NCBI RefSeq assembly: GCF_963675975.1
Contig: NZ_OY780939.1
Coordinates: 3,038,001 to 3,102,000 of the forward strand
DNA from: Halarcobacter sp.
GTDB taxonomy: Bacteria; Campylobacterota; Campylobacteria; Campylobacterales; Arcobacteraceae
DNA length: 64,000 nt
Reading direction: 5' to 3'
Shown one piece after another: positions 19,641-30,819 of the stretch. Position 1 is the stretch's first letter, and the number at the start of each line of letters is the position of its first letter. The notes beneath the pieces are model-generated. The model did not search any database and had not been told where the DNA came from. It was given only the letters and a program-made list of their open reading frames with translations. Made by a program: the position numbers and the translations under genes.

Positions 19641-20909
19641 TTACCAATCGATTGATTGGATTTTTCCATTTTTTAAAGGTGAAAGGAAAGATTTACCTTG
19701 ATTTAATCTAATTATACCAATAGAACTTCTACCCTTCATATTTTTCAAGAATATGATAGATTCACCATCTTCTGAAAATTTTGGAAACTGATTACTTCCG
19801 CTTGCAGTTAATCTTTCTAAGAAATCACTTTTTGTTGACATAAGAAAAAGATTAAAAGTATAAGATCCAAACTCATTATCTCTTTCTCTACTTGTATAAA
19901 CTACATAATCTTTATATGTAGTTGCAGAAGAGTTATTTCTTCCATGATAAACAAGTCTTTGAACACCTCTACTTCCTATTTTTTTAGCAAAAATATTTGG
20001 ATAACCTAATCTATCAGAGACAAAAACAATTTTAGAATCATTTTCAACAAAATGTGCACCAACATCAATTCCCTTATATGTAGTTAATCTTGTTTTTGTT
20101 TTTCTTTGAGTATCAAAAAGATAAATATCTGGTTGATAATCTGGACTAGCAGTAACTAATAATTTTCTTTTATCACTACTAACATCTGATGCTACAACCA
20201 TACCTTCACTTTTCATTATAACTTCTTTTTTTCTATTATATAAATTAGTTTTTATTAATGTAGGAATCCCATTATCATATGTAGTGTAGTAAAAATCACC
20301 TTTCTTTTTATCTGCCCATTTAGGGAAAATATTTAATCCACCTTTAATAACAGCTTGTTGGAAACTAAGTGTATAATCTGCAATAAAGATATCTGCTTTT
20401 TTTGCTTCTTTATATAAAGAAAATATTACAAATTTATCCATCCAATCAATAGATGGTGCATTTAAATGCTTATTTACAGCAATAGCAATTCTATGAGCTA
20501 AAAAAGGATATCTATCCTCTTTTGATGTAGACAAAGTTTTAGATAAAATTTGCTGTTTAGAATTTATATCAAATAATTTAAAATCTACTGAATATCCACC
20601 AAATCCACTTACATTTGAACTAATATTTAAAAATAAATCTGTTCCTTTATTTGAAAGTGCCAACATATTAGGTAATTTATTAAAACCTGTAACTTCTACA
20701 GAATCTATAACATCAAAATGTCCACTTATTTTTAAGTCTTTTTCAACTAATTGTTTAACTTTATTAGTCAACACTTTATTCATAGCACCTGGTGCAACTG
20801 AAATTTCAATTTTTGGTAAATTTGTACTTTTTTTAACAATATCAAGTTCTGCATCTGCTGCAAATAAAAAAGTAGTAAAAGCTATAATTAAAAATAAAAA
20901 TCTATTCAT
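19641..20909 (-). CDS. tolB: TolB, periplasmic Tol-Pal protein
   Basis: A periplasmic beta-propeller that docks to Pal and passes force from the TolQRA inner membrane motor. 422 residues with a signal peptide (RFLFLIIAFTTFLFAADAE). An N-terminal domain (about 25-160) is followed by propeller repeats (KKLLVTASPDYQPDIYLFD, KIVFVSDRLGYPNIFAKKI, PKFSEDGESIIFLKN). It is full length. It starts four bases after tolA. The normal next gene, pal, lies 8 kb away here. Confidence 0.95.
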   Translation of the reverse strand: MNRFLFLIIAFTTFLFAADAELDIVKKSTNLPKIEISVAPGAMNKVLTNKVKQLVEKDLKISGHFDVIDSVEVTGFNKLPNMLALSNKGTDLFLNISSNVSGFGGYSVDFKLFDINSKQQILSKTLSTSKEDRYPFLAHRIAIAVNKHLNAPSIDWMDKFVIFSLYKEAKKADIFIADYTLSFQQAVIKGGLNIFPKWADKKKGDFYYTTYDNGIPTLIKTNLYNRKKEVIMKSEGMVVASDVSSDKRKLLVTASPDYQPDIYLFDTQRKTKTRLTTYKGIDVGAHFVENDSKIVFVSDRLGYPNIFAKKIGSRGVQRLVYHGRNNSSATTYKDYVVYTSRERDNEFGSYTFNLFLMSTKSDFLERLTASGSNQFPKFSEDGESIIFLKNMKGRSSIGIIRLNQGKSFLSPLKNGKIQSIDW

Positions 20910-20913
20910 TTAT

Positions 20914-21645
20914 CTATCCTTCTGATTTAAAGTTCACAATAATATCAACTTTTGAATTAATTTTAGGTCTAGGAAATTGCTCACTTATTTGAGATTCCAA
21001 AAACTCTTTTAATGATTCATCAAAACGTTGATCATTTGAATATTTCATTATTCTATAATCAAATTGACCGCTACTTGAAATCATTACAAGAACTTTTACT
21101 ACAAGACCTGATTCTAATAGTTTTGGATTCCATCTTTGCCATAATATCTCTTTTATTTTTGAGAAATATTCATCCTCTTCACCATTTGAAGTTGAACTAT
21201 TTGATGGAAGATTAGTTGTTGTTTTAACATCTTTTAATAATTTTGAAACTGTACTATTATCTGTTTTCTTTTGTTTTTGAAATTTTGATTTAAATCTACT
21301 AGGATCTAAAGATTCTTTTACAGCATTTACCTCTTTTTCTTCAACCTTTTTTGCCGTTGTTTTTACATTTGCAAATAAAGATTTAAAATCTGCTTTTTGT
21401 TTTGCAGAACGCGAAGTTGATTTTTTAACTACCTCTTGAGCTTTTTTTTGGGTTTTAGGAGCTGCACTTCTTTTTTCTGATTTTGTAGAAATCAAATCTA
21501 ACTCTAAAACTGTTGTTTTACTAGAATCATATTTTTTAGGTTTTGGAGCATTAATATAAATTAAAAAAGATAAGCAGATTAATAAGTAAATACTAGCTGA
21601 TACAATGCCTGCTAGATAAAAGTAACCTTTTTCTTGCATAATCAC
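20914..21645 (-). CDS. tolA: TolA/TonB-like energy-transducing protein
   Basis: 243 residues with a short cytoplasmic start, one membrane helix (about 8-30, YLAGIVSASIYLLICLSFLIYI), a Lys-rich periplasmic linker and a C-terminal TonB/TolA-type domain (about 160-243, SGLVVKVLVMISSSGQFDYRIMKYS). Its place between tolR and tolB makes TolA the best call, although the sequence itself is TonB-like. The start is a GTG overlapping the tolR stop; an ATG two codons later (21639) is possible. Confidence 0.82.
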   Translation of the reverse strand: MIMQEKGYFYLAGIVSASIYLLICLSFLIYINAPKPKKYDSSKTTVLELDLISTKSEKRSAAPKTQKKAQEVVKKSTSRSAKQKADFKSLFANVKTTAKKVEEKEVNAVKESLDPSRFKSKFQKQKKTDNSTVSKLLKDVKTTTNLPSNSSTSNGEEDEYFSKIKEILWQRWNPKLLESGLVVKVLVMISSSGQFDYRIMKYSNDQRFDESLKEFLESQISEQFPRPKINSKVDIIVNFKSEG

Positions 21646-22031
21646 CCATCAGTTATTAATGCAACTTTATAAAAACCAGCCTCTTTTACTGATTTCAAAA
21701 CATGCATAATATCATCATATATTAAACTTTTTTCTGCACGAATATGTATTGGAGTTTTTCTATCTTGCCCTTTAGCAAAAAGTAAAAAGTTATCAGAAAA
21801 ATTTTCTAAATCATATCTTTTTTTATTTATTAATATTTTTCTATTTTTTGTAATTACTATATCAATCTTTTTAACTGCTTGAATCTGTTTTGAAGCACTT
21901 CCTTTTGGAAGATTAATTGGTTCTTCAAACTCAATTACTGGTGCAGTAACCATTAAGATTGCTAAAAGTACTAGCATAATATCAACCAATGGTGTAATAT
22001 TTAAATCAGGTTTTTGATTGTAATCGTACAC
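21642..22031 (-). CDS. tolR: TolR/ExbD-type biopolymer transport protein
   Basis: A 129-residue inner membrane protein with one transmembrane helix (about 13-35) containing the proton-carrying Asp in LNITPLVDIMLVLLAILMV. A periplasmic ExbD/TolR domain follows. With TolQ it forms the proton-driven motor of the Tol-Pal system. It lies two bases after tolQ and overlaps tolA by four. Confidence 0.92.
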   Translation of the reverse strand: MYDYNQKPDLNITPLVDIMLVLLAILMVTAPVIEFEEPINLPKGSASKQIQAVKKIDIVITKNRKILINKKRYDLENFSDNFLLFAKGQDRKTPIHIRAEKSLIYDDIMHVLKSVKEAGFYKVALITDG

Positions 22032-22033
22032 TC

Positions 22034-22594
22034 TTAACCTTTAGCAATTAAAATTTGTGATTGTGCCTTCAAGTAAGTATTTAACTCATAAACTTTTCTA
22101 ACTAATATTTGGTGAAAAGTATAAGCAAAAATAGCTACAAAAATACCAGCTGCTGTTGCAACTAATGCTTCACTTATTGCAGGAGCAATAACAGAAAATC
22201 CAACTTTTGATTCATTTGAAAACTTTGCAAAAGATTCCAATATACCTACAACTGTACCAAAAAGACCAACAAATGGCGATGTTGATGCAATAATAGATAA
22301 CCAAGTAATACCACTACTTGCATCTTTTATAATATTAATCTCACATGCGTGTAATATTTCTTTAGTATGAACAGAATTTGAACATTTATTTAAAGAAGAC
22401 ATTGGACTAATTGTAGAACTTCTAGATGTTAAATCATCTAAAGATTTTCTTTCGTTAAATATTAAAGATTTTAAAGATAAAAATCTATAAATAAAAAGCC
22501 AGAAACATATAATGAAGTAAAATGATAGTGTCAATAACACTAAAAGTGTTATTGCACTGCCATTATTTAAATAATTTAAAGCTGTATCAATCAT
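22034..22594 (-). CDS. tolQ: TolQ/ExbB-type proton channel protein
   Basis: 186 residues with three membrane helices: about 15-38, then after a cytoplasmic loop about 95-120 and 135-160. It carries the MotA/ExbB/TolQ signature (LSIIASTSPFVGLFGTVVGILESF, AISEALVATAAGIFVAIFAYTFHQ). It forms the stator of the Tol motor with TolR. It follows atpC after 12 bases, so the tol genes read on from the ATP synthase operon as in other Campylobacterota. Confidence 0.93.
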   Translation of the reverse strand: MIDTALNYLNNGSAITLLVLLTLSFYFIICFWLFIYRFLSLKSLIFNERKSLDDLTSRSSTISPMSSLNKCSNSVHTKEILHACEINIIKDASSGITWLSIIASTSPFVGLFGTVVGILESFAKFSNESKVGFSVIAPAISEALVATAAGIFVAIFAYTFHQILVRKVYELNTYLKAQSQILIAKG

Positions 22595-22606
22595 CTACAC
22601 TAATTT

Positions 22607-22984
22607 CTATGCGAATGAGTTGATTTTAGCTTCTACTGCTGCTAATGATACATTTGCATCTTTAACAGAGTTTACTAAGTCTTTTGCAGCTTCAATATTT
22701 TTAGCGATTTCAGAGTCAGCACCTGAAGTAAGTGCAACTGCTCCATCAACTAAAACATCTACAGAGCTTTCAGAAACTTTTACGTGTCCCCAGTTAATTG
22801 CTACTGCATCAGTTGAACCTGCTTTTTCTATAATAATTACGCCAACTGTTAATGAAGATACTAAAGACGCGTGTCCAGGAAGGACACCAAACTCACCCTC
22901 TTTTCCAGGAAGAGTTACGCTCTTTACATCATCACTAAAAATTAGACCATTTGGTGCAACTATCGATAATTTTAATGTATCCAT
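22607..22984 (-). CDS. atpC: ATP synthase epsilon subunit
   Basis: The 125-residue epsilon subunit of the F1 sector, which couples rotation and inhibits hydrolysis. The beta-sandwich domain is clear (SIVAPNGLIFSDDVKSVTLPGKEGEFGVLPGHASLVSSL) and a C-terminal helical part of about 40 residues is present. It is the last gene of the atp operon and continues into tolQ. Confidence 0.96.
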   Translation of the reverse strand: MDTLKLSIVAPNGLIFSDDVKSVTLPGKEGEFGVLPGHASLVSSLTVGVIIIEKAGSTDAVAINWGHVKVSESSVDVLVDGAVALTSGADSEIAKNIEAAKDLVNSVKDANVSLAAVEAKINSFA

Positions 22985-22998
22985 AAAGCCGCCTTTAA

Positions 22999-24411
<1,413 letters not shown>

Positions 24412-25299
24412 TTATTTTAATGATTCAACACCACTGATAATCTCTATCAGCTCTGTTGTAATTGCAGCTTGTCTAGCTTTATTATATTCTACAGTTAAAG
24501 AATTTACTCTATCTTTAGCATTATTAGTTGCAGCTTCCATAGCTTGCATTCTAGCTGAGTGTTCAGCTGCTAAAGAATCAATTAATGAGTAATACATATT
24601 GAAATCAATATATTTACCTGTTAATTCTTCTAACACTTCTTCATCATCATCTGGTTCAATTTCTAACATAGATGTTTCATTTTCAGAAACTTCAACATTA
24701 TCTAAACTAATTGGTAATAGCTCTGTTACTCTAATCTCTTGAGTAAGCATGTTTAAGAATCCATTGTAAACTAATATAACTTTATCAGTTTCACCATTTT
24801 GGAAATCTTTAACAACTTCACCAATAAACTCAGCAGCTCTGTCATAATCAGGAGCAGAAGATAAGTCTGAAACTTTTTGAGTTAATTCTTCACCTTGGAA
24901 AGTAAAATAATCAACACCTTTTCTTCCAGCCACTCTAAATCTTACAGTTGCACCTTTTGATCTATACTCAGCTGCTAGTTTACTAACTGTTTTAATTGTT
25001 GCCATGTTAAAACCACCACAAAGACCTTTGTCAGCAGTTACAAAAACTAAATCTACAGTTTTTGGATTCTCAACAGGGATAAAAGCTTTATTGCTATTAC
25101 CACCATCTTGAACATTGCTAACTCTGTTTGCGATCTCAGAAAGTACTTGGTTTATCTTCTTAGCATAACTTCTAGATTGTTCAGACAATTGTCTAGTTCT
25201 AGTAAGTTTTGCAGAAGATACAAGCTTCATAGCTTTAGTAGTCTTCTGAGTGTTCTTAACACTTCCAATTTTTAATTTAATCTCTTTTAAGTTAGCCAT
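24412..25299 (-). CDS. atpG: ATP synthase gamma subunit
   Basis: The central rotor shaft of F1, 295 residues. The two long helices at the ends are recognisable (N-terminal MANLKEIKLKIGSVKNTQKTTKAMKLV; C-terminal ARMQAMEAATNNAKDRVNSL ... ELIEIISGVESL). The Rossmann-like middle (DLVFVTADKGLCGGFN) is also clear. The normal place is between atpA and atpD. Confidence 0.97.
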   Translation of the reverse strand: MANLKEIKLKIGSVKNTQKTTKAMKLVSSAKLTRTRQLSEQSRSYAKKINQVLSEIANRVSNVQDGGNSNKAFIPVENPKTVDLVFVTADKGLCGGFNMATIKTVSKLAAEYRSKGATVRFRVAGRKGVDYFTFQGEELTQKVSDLSSAPDYDRAAEFIGEVVKDFQNGETDKVILVYNGFLNMLTQEIRVTELLPISLDNVEVSENETSMLEIEPDDDEEVLEELTGKYIDFNMYYSLIDSLAAEHSARMQAMEAATNNAKDRVNSLTVEYNKARQAAITTELIEIISGVESLK

Positions 25300-25308
25300 A
25301 GACTATCC

Positions 25309-26826
25309 TTATTTAGCATTAAAAACAGTTTTAAACTCTTCTAATGCAGCTTTTAATGCTGTTTCTGTTTCATCATCTAATTTTTTCTTAGATTTAATGT
25401 CATCTAAGATATTAGTGTATTTTTGTTCAATGAATGTGTGTAACTCTTCTTCGTATTTAACAACATCACCAACAGCAACATCATTTAAATAACCTTTAGT
25501 ACCAGCATAAATAATAACAATTTGCTTTTCAATAACTAATGGTTTATTAACACCTTGTTTTAGTACTTCAACCATTCTTTGTCCAAGTTCTAACTCTTTT
25601 CTTGTTGATTCATCAAGATCAGATGCGAACTGTGCAAATGCTTCAAGCTCTCTAAATTGTGCAAGTGATAATTTTAAAGTACCAGCAACTTGCTTAGTAG
25701 CTTTAATTTGTGCAGCACCACCAACCCTTGATACTGATAAACCAACATTAATTGCAGGTCTAATACCTGAGTTAAATAGGTTAGTTTCAAGGAAAATTTG
25801 TCCATCTGTAATAGAAATAACGTTTGTTGGAATATACGCAGCAACGTCTCCTGCTTGTGTCTCAATAATTGGTAATGCAGTCATAGACCCAGCACCTAAT
25901 TCGTCAGACATTTTAGCAGCTCTTTCTAATAATCTTGAGTGTAGATAGAATACATCCCCTGGGAACGCCTCTCTACCTGGAGGTCTTCTTAATAATAAAG
26001 ACATTTCTCTATATGCAACCGCATGTTTTGATAAATCATCATATACGATTAATGCGTGTTTACCATTATCTCTAAAGTATTCACCAATAGTAACACCTGT
26101 ATAAGGAGCTAAGAATTGTAATGCAGAAGATTCAGAAGCACCAGCATTAACAACAATTGTATAATCCATAGCACCAGACTCTTCTAGTGTTCTAACTACT
26201 GAAGCAACAGAAGATGCTTTTTGTCCGATTGCAACATAGATACAAACAACATCTTCACCTTTTTGGTTAAGAATTGTATCAATAGCAACTGTAGTTTTAC
26301 CAGTTTGTCTATCTCCAATAATAAGCTCTCTTTGCCCACGTCCTATTGGAACTAGCGCATCAATTGCTTTAATACCAGTTTGTAATGGTTCATGTACAGA
26401 TTTTCTAGCCATGATTCCAGGAGCTTTTTCCTCAACGAATCTTGATTCTGAAGACTCAATAGCACCTTTACCATCAATTGGATCACCAAGAGCATTTACA
26501 ACTCTTCCTACCATTGCTTCACCAACTGGAGTCTCTAGAAGTTTTCCTAATCTTTTACAAGAAGAACCCTCTCTAAGACCATCACCAGATCCAAGTACAA
26601 CAACACCAACTGAAGACTCTTCCAAGTTTGAAGCAAGACCTCTCTCACCATTTTCAAACTCTACAATTTCCCCAGCCATAACATTTTTAAGACCATAAAC
26701 TTGAGCAATACCATCTGCAAAAGAGATGATTTTACCTGTTTCATTTACATCTACATTTAATTCAAAGTTATCAATTCTCTCTTTTATGATAGAACTAATT
26801 TCATCTGCTTGAATTTTTGCACCCAT
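25309..26826 (-). CDS. atpA: ATP synthase alpha subunit
   Basis: The non-catalytic nucleotide-binding subunit of F1, 505 residues, full length. It shows Walker [10 protein letters not shown] near residue 170, [31 protein letters not shown] with the arginine finger region further on in [18 protein letters not shown], and the usual beta-barrel N-terminus. A GAGA-type ribosome binding site lies before the ATG. Confidence 0.98.
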   Translation of the reverse strand: MGAKIQADEISSIIKERIDNFELNVDVNETGKIISFADGIAQVYGLKNVMAGEIVEFENGERGLASNLEESSVGVVVLGSGDGLREGSSCKRLGKLLETPVGEAMVGRVVNALGDPIDGKGAIESSESRFVEEKAPGIMARKSVHEPLQTGIKAIDALVPIGRGQRELIIGDRQTGKTTVAIDTILNQKGEDVVCIYVAIGQKASSVASVVRTLEESGAMDYTIVVNAGASESSALQFLAPYTGVTIGEYFRDNGKHALIVYDDLSKHAVAYREMSLLLRRPPGREAFPGDVFYLHSRLLERAAKMSDELGAGSMTALPIIETQAGDVAAYIPTNVISITDGQIFLETNLFNSGIRPAINVGLSVSRVGGAAQIKATKQVAGTLKLSLAQFRELEAFAQFASDLDESTRKELELGQRMVEVLKQGVNKPLVIEKQIVIIYAGTKGYLNDVAVGDVVKYEEELHTFIEQKYTNILDDIKSKKKLDDETETALKAALEEFKTVFNAK

Positions 26827-26847
26827 TCAATTTCTCCTTTATAAATT

Positions 26848-27378
26848 CTAAACTGCTTTTAAAATATGATCAATCATTTGTGATTTAAGTCTCTCTTTAG
26901 AGAACGAAATCTCAACACCAAGAGAATCAATATCTACTTTGATACCATCATAATCACAAACATTTTGTGATAGTGTCAACTTAACATCAAATTTTTGACT
27001 AAATTGTTTCTCAATTGAAGAAACATAATCATTACTTAATTCTTTGTTAGTATAAACTACACCTGTATATGTATTATTCATTTTTGCGATTTTTGATTCT
27101 AATTCAGTTACAATCTCTGGAATTAGATCTAATCTTTTATTTGTTCCTAACAGTTTAATAAAGTTTTTCAACTCATCAGAACTGCTTTCTAAAAATGAAA
27201 TAACCAATTCTACTTTTTCAGTACTTTTTACTTCAGAAGAAGCAAGTATTGAATTAAACTTCTCATCACCAAAAGCTGCTGAGATAGTTTTTAAATCATT
27301 ATAAATAGCAGTTGCAGATTCTACATCTCTACCATCCAATAATGCTTTTACATATCTTTTTGCTATTAAATCATTCAT
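26848..27378 (-). CDS. atpH: ATP synthase delta subunit
   Basis: The peripheral stalk cap that ties the b subunits to F1, 176 residues. The N-terminal helical domain (MNDLIAKRYVKALLDG) and the C-terminal signature (LSQNVCDYDGIKVDIDSLGVEISFSKERLKSQM) match OSCP/delta. It overlaps atpF by one base. Confidence 0.94.
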   Translation of the reverse strand: MNDLIAKRYVKALLDGRDVESATAIYNDLKTISAAFGDEKFNSILASSEVKSTEKVELVISFLESSSDELKNFIKLLGTNKRLDLIPEIVTELESKIAKMNNTYTGVVYTNKELSNDYVSSIEKQFSQKFDVKLTLSQNVCDYDGIKVDIDSLGVEISFSKERLKSQMIDHILKAV

Positions 27379-27899
27379 TACGCTACCTTCTTAAGAACAA
27401 TGTTTGCTAACTCATCTTGAGTTAAAGAAACATTATCTGAACTTAATAGCTCATCAAGCACTTCAGAAACAATTTGTCTCTTTGTTTTTGATGTTTCAAC
27501 TTTGATTCTTTCATCAAAAGTTTTCTCTAAGTTTGCGATTTCAGCATCTACAGCATCAGAAACTCTTTTCTTAACTGAATCTACATCAGCTTTTGCACCA
27601 TCAACAATCTCTGTTGCTAAAGCTTTAGCTTCTTCAAGTTTTTTGTTAGCTTCTTCAACTTTATCTTGAGATGCTTTTAAAGAATCTTGTACTTTGTCAA
27701 GCTCAGCTTGAATAGACGCAGTTCTTCCAGCAAAATATGCTTTAATTTTATCAGCAAGTAAATACCATAAAATTCCAGCAAAGATAATAAAGTTAACGGT
27801 TCTTTGAACAATATCTGTTTCCGCACCTTCACTACTAGCAAATAACGCCATAGGAGCTAAAGCTGCTAATCCAATCAATAATAATTTTTTCAACTTCAC
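27378..27899 (-). CDS. atpF: ATP synthase b subunit, with signal-peptide-like N-terminus
   Basis: The peripheral stalk subunit, 173 residues. Two hydrophobic stretches are present. The first (about 4-20, KLLLIGLAALAPMALFASS) looks like a cleavable signal peptide. The second (about 33-50, VNFIIFAGILWYLLADKI) is the usual b membrane anchor. A long charged coiled coil follows to the C-terminus. An ordinary b subunit has only the second. It partners the b' subunit encoded just upstream. Confidence 0.93.
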   Translation of the reverse strand: MKLKKLLLIGLAALAPMALFASSEGAETDIVQRTVNFIIFAGILWYLLADKIKAYFAGRTASIQAELDKVQDSLKASQDKVEEANKKLEEAKALATEIVDGAKADVDSVKKRVSDAVDAEIANLEKTFDERIKVETSKTKRQIVSEVLDELLSSDNVSLTQDELANIVLKKVA

Positions 27900-27907
27900 C
27901 CTCCCCC

Positions 27908-28330
27908 TTAAATTGAGCTAATCTTAGCTTTTAAGCTCTCATTAAATTGAGGCATTGCAGCTACTAACGACTCTTTTAAAGCTTTTGCTTCTTCTTCTAA
28001 CTCTTTAGAAAAATTAACTGATTTAGCCTCAAGCTCTTCTTTAGCACTTGCAAGTTTTGCATCAGCTACTTCTTTCGCTTCAGTATATGCTTGTTCTCTA
28101 ACAGCAGCCGCTTCTTTTTTAGCTTCAGCAAGAATATGACTTGCTTCTTCTAAAATTCCATCTACATTTGCAGAGTTCGATTGAGCATCTTTTAAATCTT
28201 TTTTAATAGATTCTGCTCTATCGTCCATATGCTTTAATAGTGGTACGAATAAACAACTGTTTAGTCTAGCAACAACTAGAAGAAAGATGATTGCTGAACC
28301 AAGCAACAATACAGGACTTATGTCTAACAT
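27908..28330 (-). CDS. atpF': ATP synthase b' subunit
   Basis: 140 residues: one membrane anchor (about 6-25, PVLLLGSAIIFLLVVARLNS) and a long Ala/Glu/Lys-rich coiled coil. Campylobacterota carry b and b' as a heterodimer, and this gene order (atpF', atpF, atpH) is standard there. A GGAGG ribosome binding site precedes the ATG. Confidence 0.93.
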   Translation of the reverse strand: MLDISPVLLLGSAIIFLLVVARLNSCLFVPLLKHMDDRAESIKKDLKDAQSNSANVDGILEEASHILAEAKKEAAAVREQAYTEAKEVADAKLASAKEELEAKSVNFSKELEEEAKALKESLVAAMPQFNESLKAKISSI

Positions 28331-28350
28331 TCATTCCTCCATATTTTTTA

Positions 28351-28372
28351 CAGTTTAGTTTGACTAAAACTG
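28351..28372 (-). other. Hairpin between parB and atpF'
   Basis: CAGTTTAGT (28351-28359) and ACTAAAACTG (28363-28372) form a compact stem with one bulge. No T-run follows on the minus strand, so it is at most a weak terminator or a leader structure of the atp message. A TATAAT at 28393-28398 just upstream could start the atp transcript. Confidence 0.4.
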
Positions 28373-28434
28373 ACTATATATTATCGAAAAGAATTATAAA
28401 TTTTTATTAAAATGTATGATTTCGTAAAAGAAAT

Positions 28435-29307
28435 TTAAAAAGTGTTACCAAAGTAGTTGGAAATTTTCTCAATGTCCTCTTGAGACCTAATTTCTATTTT
28501 AAAATAGTTCTTTTCAGCTTTAACTTTTAAATCTGATTTTTGTAGGTTTTCAATAGCTTTTTCTAAAGGTTTAAAGTCATAAACTCTTTTTGTTTTTTTA
28601 GAAACTTTTTTATCATCATTGTCTTTATTTGACTTTAATTCTCTTACTAGATTTTCTGTTTCTCTAACTGAAAGTTTTTGTCCATAAATTGAATCTGCAA
28701 CTTTCTTTTGTAAATCTTCATCAAGGCCAAGCATAATTTTACCATGCCCTGCAGAGATTTTATTATTAGCAAGCATTTGTTGAACATATGATGATAATTG
28801 TAACAATCTTAAAGTATTTGTAATTGATGTTCTACTTTTGAATACTCTTTTTGCTAACTCTTCATGAGTAATAGAGTGTTCATTAATTAATTGTGCATAA
28901 GAGTAAGCTAATTCTATAATATTTAAATCATCTCTTTGGATATTTTCAATAAGTGCAAGTTCTCTTAACTTGAACTCTTCAATATCAATTATAGTTGCTT
29001 TAATTGTATCTAGATTTGCTAATTTATGGGCTCTTAGTCTTCTTTCTCCTGCAACAAGAATATATCCACCTTTACCATCTTCTCTTACAGTAACAGCTTG
29101 TAATAATCCATGTTGAACAATAGAATCACTTAACTCTCTTAATTTATCTTCATCAAATATTTTTCTTGGTTGGTTAGGGTTTGGTTTAATTAAATCAACA
29201 CTTAATTCCATAATGGAATTATTATGATTTGTATTATTACTATTTGAATTGCTATATGCTGTTTCAACTTCACCTAATAATTCACCTAATCCTCTACCTA
29301 ACGCCAT
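28435..29307 (-). CDS. parB: ParB, chromosome partitioning protein
   Basis: A 290-residue CTP-dependent DNA clamp that loads at parS and helps chromosome segregation. It has the ParB/Srx domain (LIKPNPNQPRKIFDEDKL and the CTPase motif ILVAGERRLRAHKLA), a helix-turn-helix region (ITHEELAKRVFKSRTSITNTLRLL) and a C-terminal dimerisation part. The N-terminal MALGRGLGELLGE is the usual ParA-contact peptide. The Asn/Ser-rich stretch at about 20-30 is low complexity. It lies 25 bases after parA. Confidence 0.95.
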   Translation of the reverse strand: MALGRGLGELLGEVETAYSNSNSNNTNHNNSIMELSVDLIKPNPNQPRKIFDEDKLRELSDSIVQHGLLQAVTVREDGKGGYILVAGERRLRAHKLANLDTIKATIIDIEEFKLRELALIENIQRDDLNIIELAYSYAQLINEHSITHEELAKRVFKSRTSITNTLRLLQLSSYVQQMLANNKISAGHGKIMLGLDEDLQKKVADSIYGQKLSVRETENLVRELKSNKDNDDKKVSKKTKRVYDFKPLEKAIENLQKSDLKVKAEKNYFKIEIRSQEDIEKISNYFGNTF

Positions 29308-29332
29308 TTGACAAATCCTAATTTAAATTTAT

Positions 29333-30109
29333 TTAACCTGCAATTGCACGTGCAAGGTTTGTATATGCTTTTGTACCAATTGCTGCTGCATCATATAGCA
29401 TAATTGGCTTTCCAAAACTTGGAGATTCTGCAAGCTTAATATTTCTTGGAATAACTACATATGAAGATTGATCTATCTTAAATAGTTTATTCTCAAAATG
29501 TTGAGCTAGGTCTGCAAAAACTTGTTTTGATAAGTTGTTTTGAGAACTATACATTGTAGGTAAAAATCCTCTTATTTGTAATTGTCTATTAATAGTTTGC
29601 TTCACTAATTTAATAGTATTTAATAATTGTGCTAAACCTTCTAACGCAAAAAATTCACACTGTATTGGAATTAATACAGAATTTGAAGCACTTAAAGTAT
29701 TAATAGTAATTGGTCCTAATGCTGGTGGTGAATCAATTATAATATAATCATAATCTTTTCTGATTGGATCAATTTTTCTTTTTAATACAAGTTCTCTATC
29801 TTTTAAATTTTTATAGAACTCTTTTTCTATACCAACTAAACCTATATTTGAAGGCGCAACTTTTAAGTTTTCAATCTCAGAGTCTAAAATTATTTCATTT
29901 AACTCTTTTGTACCTAGCATAACATGATAAATGTTATATTCATAAGTATCTCTGTGAAATCCTAAAGATGTTGTTGCATTAGCTTGTGGATCAGCATCAA
30001 TTAATAATACCTTTTTACCCTCTAAAGCTAAGGCTGCACTCAAATTAACCGCAGTAGTAGTCTTACCTACACCACCTTTTTGATTTGCAATTGCAATTAC
30101 TTCTGTCAT
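29333..30109 (-). CDS. parA: ParA/Soj, chromosome partitioning ATPase
   Basis: 258 residues with the deviant Walker A motif KGGVGKTTTAVNLSAALA near residue 11, Walker A' (LLIDADPQANATTS) and Walker B (YIIIDSPPALGPIT). It drives movement of ParB-parS complexes on the nucleoid. It overlaps birA by four bases (ATGA) and lies upstream of parB as usual. Confidence 0.96.
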   Translation of the reverse strand: MTEVIAIANQKGGVGKTTTAVNLSAALALEGKKVLLIDADPQANATTSLGFHRDTYEYNIYHVMLGTKELNEIILDSEIENLKVAPSNIGLVGIEKEFYKNLKDRELVLKRKIDPIRKDYDYIIIDSPPALGPITINTLSASNSVLIPIQCEFFALEGLAQLLNTIKLVKQTINRQLQIRGFLPTMYSSQNNLSKQVFADLAQHFENKLFKIDQSSYVVIPRNIKLAESPSFGKPIMLYDAAAIGTKAYTNLARAIAG

Positions 30110-30741
30110 CTTAAACTAAAAACCCTTGTGTTATTTATTTCTATAGAACCATCACTAAACAAAATGGCATTTTCTAAAGAAATTTTTTTATTATTTATTG
30201 TAGCTTTGAATTTTCTGCTTTTTTGAAATTCTATCTTAAATTGACTAAAAATATCCTTCCAAGAGATTCTTTTTTTTAAAGAATCGAAATAAAATTCTAA
30301 ACACTCTTTTTTATCAATTTCTATGTCAAGTTTTCCGAATTCATCAGATACATCTAATAGATTTAAGCCTATTCCACAATATACTAAATCTTTAGTAAGT
30401 GTTGTTATCGTTCCACCAATTTTTTTATCATTAATATAAAAATCATTTGGCCATTTTAGCCATATATTCGAACCTTTGGAAGATAATATATTTTTTAAAA
30501 GAAAAGAAAAATATATTGAGGCACTTTGAATTTCTAAATCTTTTGGCAAATCATCTTTTTTTAGAACAAAAGAAAAAAATAGATTTCCTTTTTTTCCTGT
30601 CCAAGAGTTACCTCTACTTCCTATGCCGTTTGTTTGCATCTCAGTACTTATACAAACTGGATAAGTATATCCATCTTTTTTTATAAGCTCTTTTAAATAT
30701 GTATGTGTTGAGTCGATTTCATCTAAAAAAATAATTTTCAT
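30106..30741 (-). CDS. birA: Biotin-protein ligase, catalytic domain only
   Basis: Attaches biotin to the carrier domain of biotin-dependent carboxylases via biotinyl-AMP. 211 residues with the ligase core: DEIDSTHTYLKELI, the GRGxRG-like loop as GIGSRGNSWTGKKGNLFFSF, and WLKWPNDFYINDKKIGGTIT. There is no N-terminal helix-turn-helix, so it is not the repressor type of E. coli. It overlaps parA, matching the campylobacterotal gene order. Confidence 0.92.
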   Translation of the reverse strand: MKIIFLDEIDSTHTYLKELIKKDGYTYPVCISTEMQTNGIGSRGNSWTGKKGNLFFSFVLKKDDLPKDLEIQSASIYFSFLLKNILSSKGSNIWLKWPNDFYINDKKIGGTITTLTKDLVYCGIGLNLLDVSDEFGKLDIEIDKKECLEFYFDSLKKRISWKDIFSQFKIEFQKSRKFKATINNKKISLENAILFSDGSIEINNTRVFSLR

Positions 30742-30819
30742 AAAACATTATAACTTATATTTTTTCAATATGGTATAAAATATAATAATTTAAAAAAAAG
30801 ATTTATATAAGCTTTTTAT

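Noticed and set aside
29344-29355. Perfect palindrome TTGCACGTGCAA near the end of parA, a possible parS site
   Set aside because: It keeps the CACGTG core but matches only about 10 of 16 positions of the general parS consensus and is coding sequence.
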